Below are positions 35,522-45,553 of a stretch of 64,000 nt of DNA, piece after piece. The stretch covers positions 4,495,001 through 4,559,000 of the forward strand of contig NZ_CP077095.1 in the NCBI RefSeq assembly GCF_014268885.2, given 5' to 3'. The notes beneath the pieces were generated by a model that searched no databases, was not told where the DNA came from, and worked only from the letters and a program-made list of their open reading frames with translations. The stretch's first letter is position 1. Each line of letters begins with the position of its first letter. This stretch comes from Pseudomonas xantholysinigenes. Lineage in GTDB: Bacteria; Pseudomonadota; Gammaproteobacteria; Pseudomonadales; Pseudomonadaceae. A program made the position numbers and the translations under genes.

Positions 35522-36601
35522 ATGCGCACCTACCTTCTCGCCCCCTTGATGCTGGCCGCAAGCGTTGCCAGCGCCGCCGACTCGGTGAAGATCTACAACT
35601 GGTCGAGCTACATCGCCCCCGACACCTTGAAGCAGTTCCAGCAGGCCACCGGCATCGTGCCCACCTACGATGTGTTCGACAGCAACGAAACCCTCGACGG
35701 CAAGCTGATGACCGGCAACTCAGGCTATGACGTGGTGTTTCCGTCCAACCACTTCATGGCCCGGCAGATCCAGGGCAAGGCCCTGAAGAAACTGGACAAG
35801 TCGCAGCTGCCGAACTGGAAGAACCTCAACCCCGTGTTGCTCAAGGCGCTGGAGGTGAACGACCCAGGCAACCAGTACGGTTTCCCCTACCTGTGGGGCA
35901 GCACCGGCATCGGCTACAACATCGACAAGGTCAAGGCGGTGCTCGGCGACCATGCGCCCGTCGATTCGTGGGACCTGTTCTTCAAGCCCGAGTACCTGTC
36001 CAAGCTCAAGGGCTGCGGCGTGGCGGTGCTCGACAATGGCCCCGAACTGCTGCCGATCGCCCTGCACTACCTGGGCCTGCCGCACCACAGCCAGAACCCG
36101 GCGGACTACGACAAGGCCAAAGCGTTGCTGATGAAGGTGCGCCCGTACATCAGCTACTTCCACTCCTCGAAGTACACCGGCGACCTGGCCAATGGCGATG
36201 TGTGCCTGGTGGTGGGCTTCTCGGGCGATGTGCTGCAGGCGAAGAACCGTGCCGAAGAGGCGAACAACGGCGTGAAGGTGGGTTATTCGATCCCGAAGGA
36301 AGGTGCGCCGATGTGGTTCGACATGGTTGCCATGCCCGCCGATGCGCCCAACGAGAAAGCTGGGTACGCGTACATGAACTATCTGCTGCAGCCCGAGGTG
36401 ATGGCGAACATCAGCAACTTCGTGCAGTACGCCAATGGCAACCAGCAGGCAGACGCCCTGGTCGACCCGGCGCTGAAGGGCAACACGATGATCTACCCGA
36501 GCGCGGATGTGATGGACAAGCTGTATGCGCTGGAGGCGATGCCGGCGAAGATCGACCGGATCAGGACGCGGATCTGGACCAGCATAAAAGCAGGCAACTG
36601 A
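35522..36601 (+). CDS. Polyamine-binding periplasmic protein (PotF/SpuD-like)
   Basis: A 359-residue solute-binding protein: signal peptide MRTYLLAPLMLAASVASAAD, then VKIYNWSSYIAPDTLKQFQQ, the PotD/PotF hallmark, and GYDVVFPSNHFMARQIQGKA, FPYLWGSTGIGYNIDKVKAV. It would bind putrescine or spermidine. No permease or ATPase genes adjoin, so it must share a transporter encoded elsewhere. The leader GATAACAACAGACAAAG just before the start resembles a CA-rich Hfq/Crc target. A bidirectional terminator follows. Confidence 0.9.
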   Translation: MRTYLLAPLMLAASVASAADSVKIYNWSSYIAPDTLKQFQQATGIVPTYDVFDSNETLDGKLMTGNSGYDVVFPSNHFMARQIQGKALKKLDKSQLPNWKNLNPVLLKALEVNDPGNQYGFPYLWGSTGIGYNIDKVKAVLGDHAPVDSWDLFFKPEYLSKLKGCGVAVLDNGPELLPIALHYLGLPHHSQNPADYDKAKALLMKVRPYISYFHSSKYTGDLANGDVCLVVGFSGDVLQAKNRAEEANNGVKVGYSIPKEGAPMWFDMVAMPADAPNEKAGYAYMNYLLQPEVMANISNFVQYANGNQQADALVDPALKGNTMIYPSADVMDKLYALEAMPAKIDRIRTRIWTSIKAGN

Positions 36602-36622
36602 CATTCGTCAGTTGCAAAGCCT

Positions 36623-36689
36623 CAAGCTGCAAGCGGCAAGAAAAAAGCGGGCCAATGCGAACCCGCTTTTTCTTGTAGCTTGCAGCTTG
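36623..36689. terminator. Bidirectional terminator between potF-like gene and prfC
   Basis: Inner stem AAAAAGCGGG-10nt-CCCGCTTTTT (36642-36671) carries A/T runs on both sides, suiting convergent transcription. Outer perfect 12-bp arms CAAGCTGCAAGC (36623-36634) and GCTTGCAGCTTG (36678-36689) extend it. Confidence 0.85.
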
Positions 36690-36705
36690 AAACTTGTTAC
36701 TGCTG

Positions 36706-38289
<1,584 letters not shown>

Positions 38290-38399
38290 GGGAAATCGCC
38301 TGACTGGGGATTCAAAAAGGGGCGATATCATACCTGAAGTCGGGCGACAGGCCAAAACAAGCCCCAACGGCTCGACCCAGTTCGCCCCTGCCGCATTGC

Positions 38400-38729
38400 T
38401 TAACCATCGATATGCGAATCGCCAGCAAGCCCCTCGATGGTTATCGGGGCTCGGCCAGGCAGATGAGCGACCAGCTCCAATCTTGCGCCCATGGCTTCCA
38501 GATAGTCACGCAACGTAGAGATCAACATATCGCTACGGTTCTCAAACCTGGAAACATTGCCCTGACGAACGTCCAGGCGCTCGGCCATGCTTTCCTGGGT
38601 GATCTCGAGTTGTTTACGCAAGGCCTGAAGCGTCATTTCCTCACGAATCAGTTCGCGACCACGCTCTTCGATTCTGGCCCTGCGCTCAGGCGTCAGCTCG
38701 CTCATCACGTCTTCAAGCGTCTTGTACAT
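38400..38729 (-). CDS. XRE-type antitoxin (HigA-like)
   Basis: A 109-residue protein with a central Cro/C1 helix-turn-helix ([40 protein letters not shown]) and a charged N-terminal helix ([20 protein letters not shown]). It lies 3 nt after the toxin gene, so the pair has toxin-first HigBA order. It should neutralise the toxin and repress the operon by binding the palindrome at 39094-39107. GC content is visibly lower than in the flanking genes, suggesting acquisition. Confidence 0.85.
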   Translation of the reverse strand: MYKTLEDVMSELTPERRARIEERGRELIREEMTLQALRKQLEITQESMAERLDVRQGNVSRFENRSDMLISTLRDYLEAMGARLELVAHLPGRAPITIEGLAGDSHIDG

Positions 38730-38732
38730 TTT

Positions 38733-39080
38733 TCAACCTCTGGACAAATGTCGATCAAACCGTTCATCGGCACGGGTAATCAGGTTTCCATAAAATCTGC
38801 GCTCACTGATGCCAGCCTTGTCTCCCGCGACGAGCAACAATGCAGCGCGCGAACGGTCGAAAGCGAATGCGACTCGCCATACCCCACCATCTGCGTTGAA
38901 CCTCAACTCTTTCATGTTCGAATGCCTCGAGCCCTTCAGCGTGTCCACATGTGGACGACCCAATGCGGGGCCAAAATGCTTGAGCAGATGAAGCTGAGCC
39001 AGCAATTCATCCTGGACTACCTTGGTCAGCGCTTGCAGTTCAGCGCTGAACTCTCGGCACATTCCAATTGACCACCGCAT
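38733..39080 (-). CDS. RelE/HigB-like (Gp49-type) toxin
   Basis: A 115-residue toxin. Start MRWSIGMCREFSAELQALTK at 39080 has GAGG 7 nt upstream; a longer frame runs back through the operator palindrome and is rejected. Residues VDTLKGSRHSNMKELRFNAD and GVWRVAFAFDRSRAALLLVA are typical of the Gp49/HigB branch of RelE toxins, usually ribosome-dependent mRNA endonucleases. Followed 3 nt later by the antitoxin. Confidence 0.85.
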   Translation of the reverse strand: MRWSIGMCREFSAELQALTKVVQDELLAQLHLLKHFGPALGRPHVDTLKGSRHSNMKELRFNADGGVWRVAFAFDRSRAALLLVAGDKAGISERRFYGNLITRADERFDRHLSRG

Positions 39081-39093
39081 TAAAATACCTCTA

Positions 39094-39107
39094 AGGGAAT
39101 ATTCCCT
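39094..39107 (-). promoter_or_regulatory. Operator palindrome of the toxin-antitoxin pair
   Basis: AGGGAATATTCCCT, a perfect 14-bp palindrome 14 nt upstream of the toxin start, where autorepression by the XRE antitoxin is expected. Confidence 0.6.
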
Positions 39108-39470
39108 CAAGCGCATACCAAGATGATTCGAGAAGAAATTCTGAACATCTGTGAAACGCCTCGATAGCAGGTACTTCAACGCCTCAACGTAATATCTACG
39201 CTTGTTTTTCGCGTGAAAATTCCTACAGCCCAGTGATTAGCACTGGCCAAATGCCGCGCCAGATGGGAACCTTTACCCCCACGGAGACGTCCACTCCCCT
39301 GCAACCCGCTTCGGTTCAGGGCTGGTTTCACCTGCTTCACGAGCCCGACGGGGTTCGGCTCATGGCCTGATGCCGCGCATCGGGCTGCTACTCGCGATCA
39401 CGCTGCCCGCCGCCAGGAATGGCCGGCCGCACGGGGGTGTGATCGCCGACTATAAAAAAGGAGTCCGCCT
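39108..39470 (+). other. Leader/intergenic region before the opuC-type operon
   Basis: About 360 nt with no credible gene. A dyad GAGCC-10nt-GGCTC lies at about 39341-39361. GCGATCAC (39393-39400) and GTGATCGC (39438-39445) form an 8-bp stem enclosing a GC-rich 37-nt loop just before AAAAAAGGAG and the GTG start. It may be an osmotically or metabolically controlled leader; I recognise no known riboswitch. Confidence 0.35.
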
Positions 39471-40184
39471 GTGGCTGCACGCTACGGAAAAGGGCTGATG
39501 GGATGGGCCGCCGTGCTCGTCATCCTGGCCCTGCTGGTCCACTGGATCGGCATCGACACGATCGCCCGCTATCGCGACGATCTTGGGTTCTACCTGCAAG
39601 CGCACCTGGTTCTGGTGCTGGCTTCGATGGCGGCGGCGTTGGCCGTGGGCATCCCTGCCGGCATTGCCTTGAGTCGACCGCACAGGGTCGACAAAGCCGA
39701 ACGCTTCATGCAGTTTTTCAACGTAGGCAACACCATCCCTCCCCTGGCCGTCCTGGCCATCGCCCTGAGTATCCTGGGCATCGGCGCCGGCCCTGCGATC
39801 TTCGCGCTGTTCCTCGCCTCCCTGCTGCCCATCGTGCGCAACACCTACGAAGGCCTGAAAAACGTCCCCGCCTCGCTCAAGGAAGCCGCCACCGGTATCG
39901 GCATGACCCCGCGCCAGCAGTTGTGGCAAGTGGAGCTGCCCAATGCCATGCCGATCATTGTCGGCGGCGTGCGCGTGGCCCTGGCGCTGAACGTCGGCAC
40001 CGCGCCCCTGGCGTTCCTGATCGGCGCCAACAGCCTGGGCAGCCTGATCTTCCCCGGCATCGCCCTGAACAACCAGCCGCAGCTGTTGCTGGGTGCCGCG
40101 TGCACCGCGCTGCTGGCCCTGGCGCTCGACGCGCTGGTGAGTGTCGCCAGCAAGCGCTGGCTGGAAGCTGGCCTGGCCCGATAA
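39471..40184 (+). CDS. Glycine betaine/choline ABC transporter permease (OpuCD/OsmY-type)
   Basis: A 237-residue permease with six segments and GTG start; AAAAAAGGAG lies 8 nt upstream. The EAA loop NVPASLKEAATGIGMTPRQQ and ALNVGTAPLAFLIGANSLGS are characteristic of the OpuC/ProW-like permeases. One of two permeases flanking the binding-protein gene, an order typical of choline/betaine/carnitine importers. Confidence 0.88.
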   Translation: MAARYGKGLMGWAAVLVILALLVHWIGIDTIARYRDDLGFYLQAHLVLVLASMAAALAVGIPAGIALSRPHRVDKAERFMQFFNVGNTIPPLAVLAIALSILGIGAGPAIFALFLASLLPIVRNTYEGLKNVPASLKEAATGIGMTPRQQLWQVELPNAMPIIVGGVRVALALNVGTAPLAFLIGANSLGSLIFPGIALNNQPQLLLGAACTALLALALDALVSVASKRWLEAGLAR

Positions 40185-40197
40185 CAAGAGGCAAACG

Positions 40198-41109
40198 ATG
40201 AAGAAGACAATCGCCTTGCTCCTGGGCGCGGCCCTGCTTTGCGCAGGCTTAGCCCAGGCCATGGAAAAACCGCTGATCCGCATCGGCGCCCGGGTGTTCA
40301 CCGAACAGACCGTGCTCGCCGAAATCACCGCCCAGTACCTGCGCGCCAACGGCTTCGAGGTGCGGGTCACCTCCGGCCTTGGCAGCAATATCGCCCGCCA
40401 GGCCCAGGAAACCGGCCAGCTCGACCTGATGTGGGAATACACCGGGGTCTCGCTGGTGTCGTACAACCATGTCGACGAGCGCATGCCCAATGCCGCGGCC
40501 ACCTACGCCCGGGTCAAGGCACTGGATGCGCAGAAGGGCCTGGTCTGGCTGACACCGTCACGGTTCAGCAACACCTACGCCCTGGGCCTGCCCAAGGCGG
40601 TCGCCACGGCCTATCCGCAGATCAACTCGATCAGCGACCTCAACCAGGTGCTGCATGACGAGCAGCAGCGCAAGCACCTGGTCGCGCTGGACACCGAGTT
40701 CGCCAATCGTCCCGATGGCCTGGTCGGCCTGCGTGAGCTGTACGGCCTGCCGCTGGATCGGCGCAATATCCGCCAGATGGACGGCGGCCTGGTGTACACC
40801 GCGATGCGCAATAACCAGGTGTTCGCCGGGTTGGTGTACACCACCGACGGCCGCCTGGACGCCTTCGACCTCAAGCTGCTGGACGACGACAAGCACTACT
40901 TCCCCGACTACACCGCCGCCCCCGTGCTGCGCCAGGCGGTACTCGACGCTCATCCGCAACTGGCCGACCTGCTCAAGCCGCTGGCCGAACGACTGGACGA
41001 CCAGACCATGCGCCAGCTCAACGCCAAGGTCGATGTCGAGCACCAGAGCCCGGCGGTCGTGGCCGCCACCTTCCTGCGTGAGCATCCACTCGGCGAGGTA
41101 CAGCCATGA
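40198..41109 (+). CDS. Glycine betaine/choline-binding protein (OpuCC/OsmF-like)
   Basis: A 303-residue periplasmic protein, ATG 40198 with signal peptide MKKTIALLLGAALLCAGLAQ. Body: IRIGARVFTEQTVLAEITAQ, VRVTSGLGSNIARQAQETGQ, and LDLMWEYTGVSLVSYNHVDE, all typical of OpuAC/OpuC binding proteins for quaternary amines. Overlaps the second permease by 4 nt. Confidence 0.9.
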   Translation: MKKTIALLLGAALLCAGLAQAMEKPLIRIGARVFTEQTVLAEITAQYLRANGFEVRVTSGLGSNIARQAQETGQLDLMWEYTGVSLVSYNHVDERMPNAAATYARVKALDAQKGLVWLTPSRFSNTYALGLPKAVATAYPQINSISDLNQVLHDEQQRKHLVALDTEFANRPDGLVGLRELYGLPLDRRNIRQMDGGLVYTAMRNNQVFAGLVYTTDGRLDAFDLKLLDDDKHYFPDYTAAPVLRQAVLDAHPQLADLLKPLAERLDDQTMRQLNAKVDVEHQSPAVVAATFLREHPLGEVQP

Positions 41110-41759
41110 ACCTGCTCGACACCTTCGCCCACCTCGACTGGGCCCAGGTCCTGCAACTGACTGGGCAGCACATCACCCTGGTCGGCGTCGCCGTGGGCCT
41201 GGCCATCGTCGTCGGCGTGCCGCTAGGCATCCTGATGACTCGCTTCCCGGTGTTCGCCGGCCCCCTGCAGGCCAGCGCCACCGTGCTGCTGACCATTCCA
41301 TCCATCGCCCTGTTCGGCCTGCTGCTGCCGTTCTATTCCAAGTTCGGCCAAGGCCTAGGCCCACTGCCGGCGATCACCGCGGTGTTCCTCTATTCGCTGC
41401 TGCCGATCCTGCGCAACACCTACCTGGCCCTGACCAACGTCGAACCCGGCATACGCGAGGCTGCCCGAGGCATCGGCATGACCTTCGGCCAGCGCCTGCG
41501 CATGGTCGAGCTGCCCATCGCCGTGCCGGTGATCCTCGCCGGGGTGCGCACCGCCGTGGTGATGAACATCGGTGTGATGACCATCGCCGCCACCATCGGC
41601 GCCGGTGGCCTCGGCGTGCTGATCCTCACCGCCATCAGCCGCAGCGACATGTCGATGCTGCTGGTCGGCGCCGTGCTGGTCAGCCTGCTGGCGATCATCG
41701 CCGACCTGCTGCTGCAAATCCTGCAACGTGCCCTGACTCCGGAAGGACTGCGCTCATGA
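41106..41759 (+). CDS. Glycine betaine/choline ABC transporter permease (OpuCB-type)
   Basis: A 217-residue permease. QHITLVGVAVGLAIVVGVPL and EAA loop TNVEPGIREAARGIGMTFGQ match OpuCB/OpuBB proteins. Starts within the last codons of the binding-protein gene (ATGA overlap) and overlaps the ATPase start by 4 nt, so expression is tightly coupled. Confidence 0.9.
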   Translation: MNLLDTFAHLDWAQVLQLTGQHITLVGVAVGLAIVVGVPLGILMTRFPVFAGPLQASATVLLTIPSIALFGLLLPFYSKFGQGLGPLPAITAVFLYSLLPILRNTYLALTNVEPGIREAARGIGMTFGQRLRMVELPIAVPVILAGVRTAVVMNIGVMTIAATIGAGGLGVLILTAISRSDMSMLLVGAVLVSLLAIIADLLLQILQRALTPEGLRS

Positions 41760-42913
41760 TCGAATTGAAGAACCTCAGCAAGACCTTCAACGTCAACGGC
41801 AAGGACGTCAAAGCCGTTGACTCGGTAAGCCTCACCGTCAATGAAGGCGAAATCTGCGTGTTCCTCGGCCCCTCGGGCTGCGGCAAGAGCACCACGCTGA
41901 AGATGATCAACCGGCTGATCACCCCGACCTCGGGCCAGGTGTTCATCAATGGCGAGGACACCAGCGGCCTGGACGAAGTCACCCTGCGTCGGCACATCGG
42001 CTATGTGATCCAGCAGATCGGCCTGTTCCCCAACATGACCATCGAAGAGAACATCACCGTGGTCCCGCGCCTGCTGGGCTGGGACAAGCAGCGCTGCCAC
42101 GAGCGCGCCCGCGAGCTGATGAGCATGATCAAGCTCGAGCCCAAGCAATACCTGCAGCGCTACCCTCGCGAGTTGTCCGGGGGCCAGCAGCAGCGGATCG
42201 GCGTGATCCGCGCACTCGCGGCAGAAGCACCGCTGCTGTTGATGGACGAACCCTTCGGCGCCGTCGACCCGATCAACCGCGAGATGATCCAGAACGAATT
42301 CTTCGAGATGCAGCGGGCCCTGAACAAGACCGTGATCATGGTCAGCCACGACATCGACGAAGCGATCAAGCTCGGCGACAAGATCGCCATCTTCCGCGCC
42401 GGCAAGCTGCTGCAGCTCGACCATCCCGATACCCTGCTGGCACATCCGGTGGACGACTTCGTCAGCAATTTCGTTGGCCAGGACAGCACGCTCAAACGCC
42501 TGCTGTTGGTACGTGCCGAGGACGCCGCCGACAACGCGCCATCGGTGAGCCCGGAAACGCCGGTGAGCGACGCGCTGGAACTGCTGGACGAGCATGACCG
42601 GCGCTACGTGGTGGTCACCGATGGGCAGAACAAGGCGCTGGGCTATGTGCGTCGGCGCGACATGCACCGCCAGCAGGGGACGTGCGGGGATTTCCTGCGG
42701 CCGTTCAATGCCACGGCGGCGCATGACGAGCATCTGCGCATCCTGCTGTCACGGATGTACGAGTTCAACCGCGCATGGTTGCCGGTGCTGGATGGTGAGC
42801 AGGTGTTCCTGGGGGAGGTGACGCAGGAGTCGATTGCGGCCTACCTGAGCTCGGGCAGATCGCGGGGGGCCAAGACCAGTATTGTGTCGCCAGCCGAGGC
42901 AGTGACCTCCTGA
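41756..42913 (+). CDS. Glycine betaine/choline ABC transporter ATP-binding protein (OpuCA-type, CBS)
   Basis: A 385-residue ATPase. Walker A LGPSGCGKSTTLKMI, Q-loop YVIQQIGLFPNMTIEENITV, signature LSGGQQQRIGVIRALA, Walker B LLLMDEPFGAVDPI, H-loop MVSHDIDEA. C-terminal residues about 265-370 hold a pair of CBS domains (DNAPSVSPETPVSDALELLD, AAHDEHLRILLSRMYEFNRA) that in OpuA-type importers sense ionic strength or c-di-AMP. ATG at 41756 overlaps the preceding stop; an out-of-frame open stretch further upstream is not part of the gene. Confidence 0.93.
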   Translation: MIELKNLSKTFNVNGKDVKAVDSVSLTVNEGEICVFLGPSGCGKSTTLKMINRLITPTSGQVFINGEDTSGLDEVTLRRHIGYVIQQIGLFPNMTIEENITVVPRLLGWDKQRCHERARELMSMIKLEPKQYLQRYPRELSGGQQQRIGVIRALAAEAPLLLMDEPFGAVDPINREMIQNEFFEMQRALNKTVIMVSHDIDEAIKLGDKIAIFRAGKLLQLDHPDTLLAHPVDDFVSNFVGQDSTLKRLLLVRAEDAADNAPSVSPETPVSDALELLDEHDRRYVVVTDGQNKALGYVRRRDMHRQQGTCGDFLRPFNATAAHDEHLRILLSRMYEFNRAWLPVLDGEQVFLGEVTQESIAAYLSSGRSRGAKTSIVSPAEAVTS

Positions 42914-42939
42914 TAGAAAGCCGGGGGCGCTGTGCGCCC

Positions 42940-43009
42940 CTTTCGCGGCACAAGGCCGCTCCTACAGAGGAATGCGATCTCCTGTAGGAGCGGCCTTGTG
43001 CCGCGAAAG
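42940..43009. repeat. REP-type palindrome pair between opu and fecA
   Basis: Perfect 27-bp inverted arms (42940-42966, 42983-43009) with a 16-nt loop; the arms contain CTTTCGCGGCACAAGGCCGC and equal those at 56118-56187. Just before it GGGGGCGC-TGT-GCGCCCC (42924-42940) may stop opu transcription. Lies between convergent genes. Confidence 0.9.
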
Positions 43010-43028
43010 GACCGCAAAGCGGTCCCAT

Positions 43029-45446
43029 TCAGAACCCTACACTGGCCTGCACATAGAACGTGCGCGGCTCACCCACATAGATGCCAGCGTTGTTGTCGCT
43101 GGAACGGGTGAAATACTGCTTGTCGAACAGGTTCTTCACCCCGGCGGCCAGCTTCAGGTTCGACAGCTGCGGCCCGAAGTCATACCCGCCGCGGGCATGC
43201 CAGGTCACGTACCCCGGAATATCGCCATACTGCCCGTCGGCACTCGGCTCGGTGATGTAGTTGCCATTGAAGCTGCCATTGGCGTTCATCCCGGTACCCG
43301 GCGCGCGCTGCTTGGATTGGGCGTAGGCGTCGAGGTTCCAGGTCCAGCGGTTGACGGCGTAACGCAGCCCAGCAGTGGCCACCTGGCGCGAGTAGAACGG
43401 CAGGTCGCGGCCCTTGAAGCCGGGAATCTCCCCTTCATAGGTGGCGCGGGTGTAGGTGTAGCCACCATTGACCGACAGCCCTTCCAGGCGTGGATCGAGC
43501 CCAGCCAGGTCGTAGCGCACCGAGGCCTCGAGGCCCTGGTGCTTGGTCGCCCCCAGGTTGGTCCAGCCGACATCGTTGCTGATGTACTGCAGTTCGTCGT
43601 CGAAGTCGATGTAGAACGCGGTCAACTCGCCCGCCCAATGGCCGTTGTCATAGCGGGTGCCGATCTCGTAGGTCTTGGCCTTCTCCGGCTCCAGGCCGTT
43701 GGCGGTGCTGTCGCCAACGCCTCCCTGGCCGAGCTGGAAGTACTGCAGGCTGCCGAACGAGGTCTCGTAGTTGGCGAACAGCTTCCAGGCGTCGGACAGG
43801 TGGTACATCACGCTCAGTGCCGGCAGCGGCTCGTTGCTGGTGATGCTGCGGTTCTTCTCCGGCACCGTGCGGTAGTTGGCATCCGGCACCGGGCGGTCGC
43901 GCCAGTCGGTGTTGATGTGCTCGAAGCGAATGCCCGGGGTGATGGTCCAATTGCCCACATCGATCTTGTCATCGATGTAGTAGGCGCTGGCCTCGGTGCC
44001 GCCGCTGCGGTCCTGGAACACGTGGCCGTCGGAAGTCGGGGTCACGGTGGGCACGTTGTCGATCAAGGCCAGGCGGCTGGACTGCTCTCGCATCGCTTCT
44101 TTCAGGTAGCGATAGCCGACGCTGACTTCCTGGGTGGTCGGGCCGACGAAGAAGATCCGCGACAGCCGCGGCTCGATGGCGAAGGTGTGGTAGTTGCGCG
44201 GGTAGAACGACAGGGTCTTCATGTCGCGGGCGGCGATGGCGCTGCCGCGGAAGCTGTCGGTGTAGTAGGTCAGCACCTCGAACTGGGTGGCGTCGTCGAT
44301 CTGGCGCAGCCACTTGAACGACACATCCTTGCGTCGGCCGCTGAAGTAGTCGTAGTCGCGCAGCGACTGGTAAGGATTGTGGTCGTACTGGGCCTGGGTC
44401 AGGCCGCCAGGCATGTCGGCGCGCCCGTCGTAATAGTGGAAGTTGAGCCAGAACTCGTCGACGTCGGTCGGCGCCCAGTGGGTCTTGAGCATCACATCGT
44501 CGATGTCGTTGCCGTTGTTGCGCTCACGGTAGCCATTGCCGTTGACCCCGGTATACAGCAAGGCCACGCCCATGCCGTTGTCGGCGGTGCCACCGACGAA
44601 GGCCGACTCGGTGTGTTTCCAGCCACCATGACGCGAGGTTTCCATCGTGGTCGACAGCTCGCCGGTGGCCTTCTCGGGGATAGCTCGGGTGACGAAGTTG
44701 ATCACCCCGCCGACGTTCTGCGGGCCATAGCGCACGGAGCCGGCGCCACGGACCACATCGATGCTGTCGAGGTTGCCCGAGGAGATCGGTGCCATCGACA
44801 GCTGTGGCTGGCCATAGGGTGCGAAGGCGGCCGGAATGCCATCGATCAGCACCGTGGAGCGCGGCGACAGGCGCGAGGTCAGGCCACGCACGCCAACGTT
44901 GAGTGACAGGTCGCTGCCACCGGTGCCGTTGGAGTCCTGCACCTGCACACCCGGTATGCCGCGCAGCACGTCGCGCACGTTCATCGCGCCCTGCTCCACC
45001 ATGGCCTCGCGACGGATCACGGTACGCGCGCCGGGATGGTTCTGCACCACGCTCTGGTCGGCATCGCCGAGCCAGTCACCCACCACCTTGACGTCCGTGG
45101 GGGCCAGTTCCAGGCTGCCGCTGGTCATGGTCCCGGCACTTGCGGCCGGCTTGACCACCACGGTGTCGGCGGACTGCTCGAAGGTCAATCCGCTGCCCTG
45201 CAGCAGTTGTTGCAAGGCCTGCTCCGGCGCCAGGTCGCCGGACACCGCCGGGGCCTGCTTGCCGGCCACCAGTTCCGGGCTGAAGAACAGTTGCAGGTTG
45301 GACTGCTGGCCCAGTTGCTTCAAGGCACTGCCCAGAGGCTGGGCCGGGATCTGCAGGGTATCGGCGTAGCTGTGACCAGCGGCGACACTGACCGCCAGGG
45401 CCAGCGCCATTCGGCGCAGCGGGAGAAGGGGCTTATTGTTGTTCAC
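43029..45446 (-). CDS. fecA: Ferric citrate outer-membrane receptor FecA
   Basis: An 805-residue TonB-dependent transducer. Signal peptide, then an STN signalling domain (about residues 30-100, LQIPAQPLGSALKQLGQQSN to GDLAPEQALQQLLQGSGLTF) that talks to FecR, a plug (GIPAAFAPYGQPQLSMAPIS, YGPQNVGGVINFVTRAIPEK) very close to E. coli FecA, and a 22-strand barrel ending in FYVQASVGF. VVGDWLGDA and GARTVIRRE also recall FecA. GTG 45446 is chosen as start; an in-frame ATG at 45410 is an alternative. Substrate (ferric dicitrate) is inferred from close motif identity. Confidence 0.93.
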   Translation of the reverse strand: MNNNKPLLPLRRMALALAVSVAAGHSYADTLQIPAQPLGSALKQLGQQSNLQLFFSPELVAGKQAPAVSGDLAPEQALQQLLQGSGLTFEQSADTVVVKPAASAGTMTSGSLELAPTDVKVVGDWLGDADQSVVQNHPGARTVIRREAMVEQGAMNVRDVLRGIPGVQVQDSNGTGGSDLSLNVGVRGLTSRLSPRSTVLIDGIPAAFAPYGQPQLSMAPISSGNLDSIDVVRGAGSVRYGPQNVGGVINFVTRAIPEKATGELSTTMETSRHGGWKHTESAFVGGTADNGMGVALLYTGVNGNGYRERNNGNDIDDVMLKTHWAPTDVDEFWLNFHYYDGRADMPGGLTQAQYDHNPYQSLRDYDYFSGRRKDVSFKWLRQIDDATQFEVLTYYTDSFRGSAIAARDMKTLSFYPRNYHTFAIEPRLSRIFFVGPTTQEVSVGYRYLKEAMREQSSRLALIDNVPTVTPTSDGHVFQDRSGGTEASAYYIDDKIDVGNWTITPGIRFEHINTDWRDRPVPDANYRTVPEKNRSITSNEPLPALSVMYHLSDAWKLFANYETSFGSLQYFQLGQGGVGDSTANGLEPEKAKTYEIGTRYDNGHWAGELTAFYIDFDDELQYISNDVGWTNLGATKHQGLEASVRYDLAGLDPRLEGLSVNGGYTYTRATYEGEIPGFKGRDLPFYSRQVATAGLRYAVNRWTWNLDAYAQSKQRAPGTGMNANGSFNGNYITEPSADGQYGDIPGYVTWHARGGYDFGPQLSNLKLAAGVKNLFDKQYFTRSSDNNAGIYVGEPRTFYVQASVGF

Positions 45447-45553
45447 GTCTTCGAGAGGTCCTGAGAGTCGGATAAACGCCAACTGCATGCAAATGTAAAT
45501 GCTTGGCAGTTGCAGCTGGCGGGGAAGACGAACGAGCGGAAAAAAACCTGAAT

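Noticed and set aside
40655..42913. A 752-codon frame ending with the opu ATPase
   Set aside because: Only the last 385 codons (from ATG 41756) are the ATPase; the upstream part is an out-of-frame reading of the binding protein and permease, rich in Arg/Pro/Ser.
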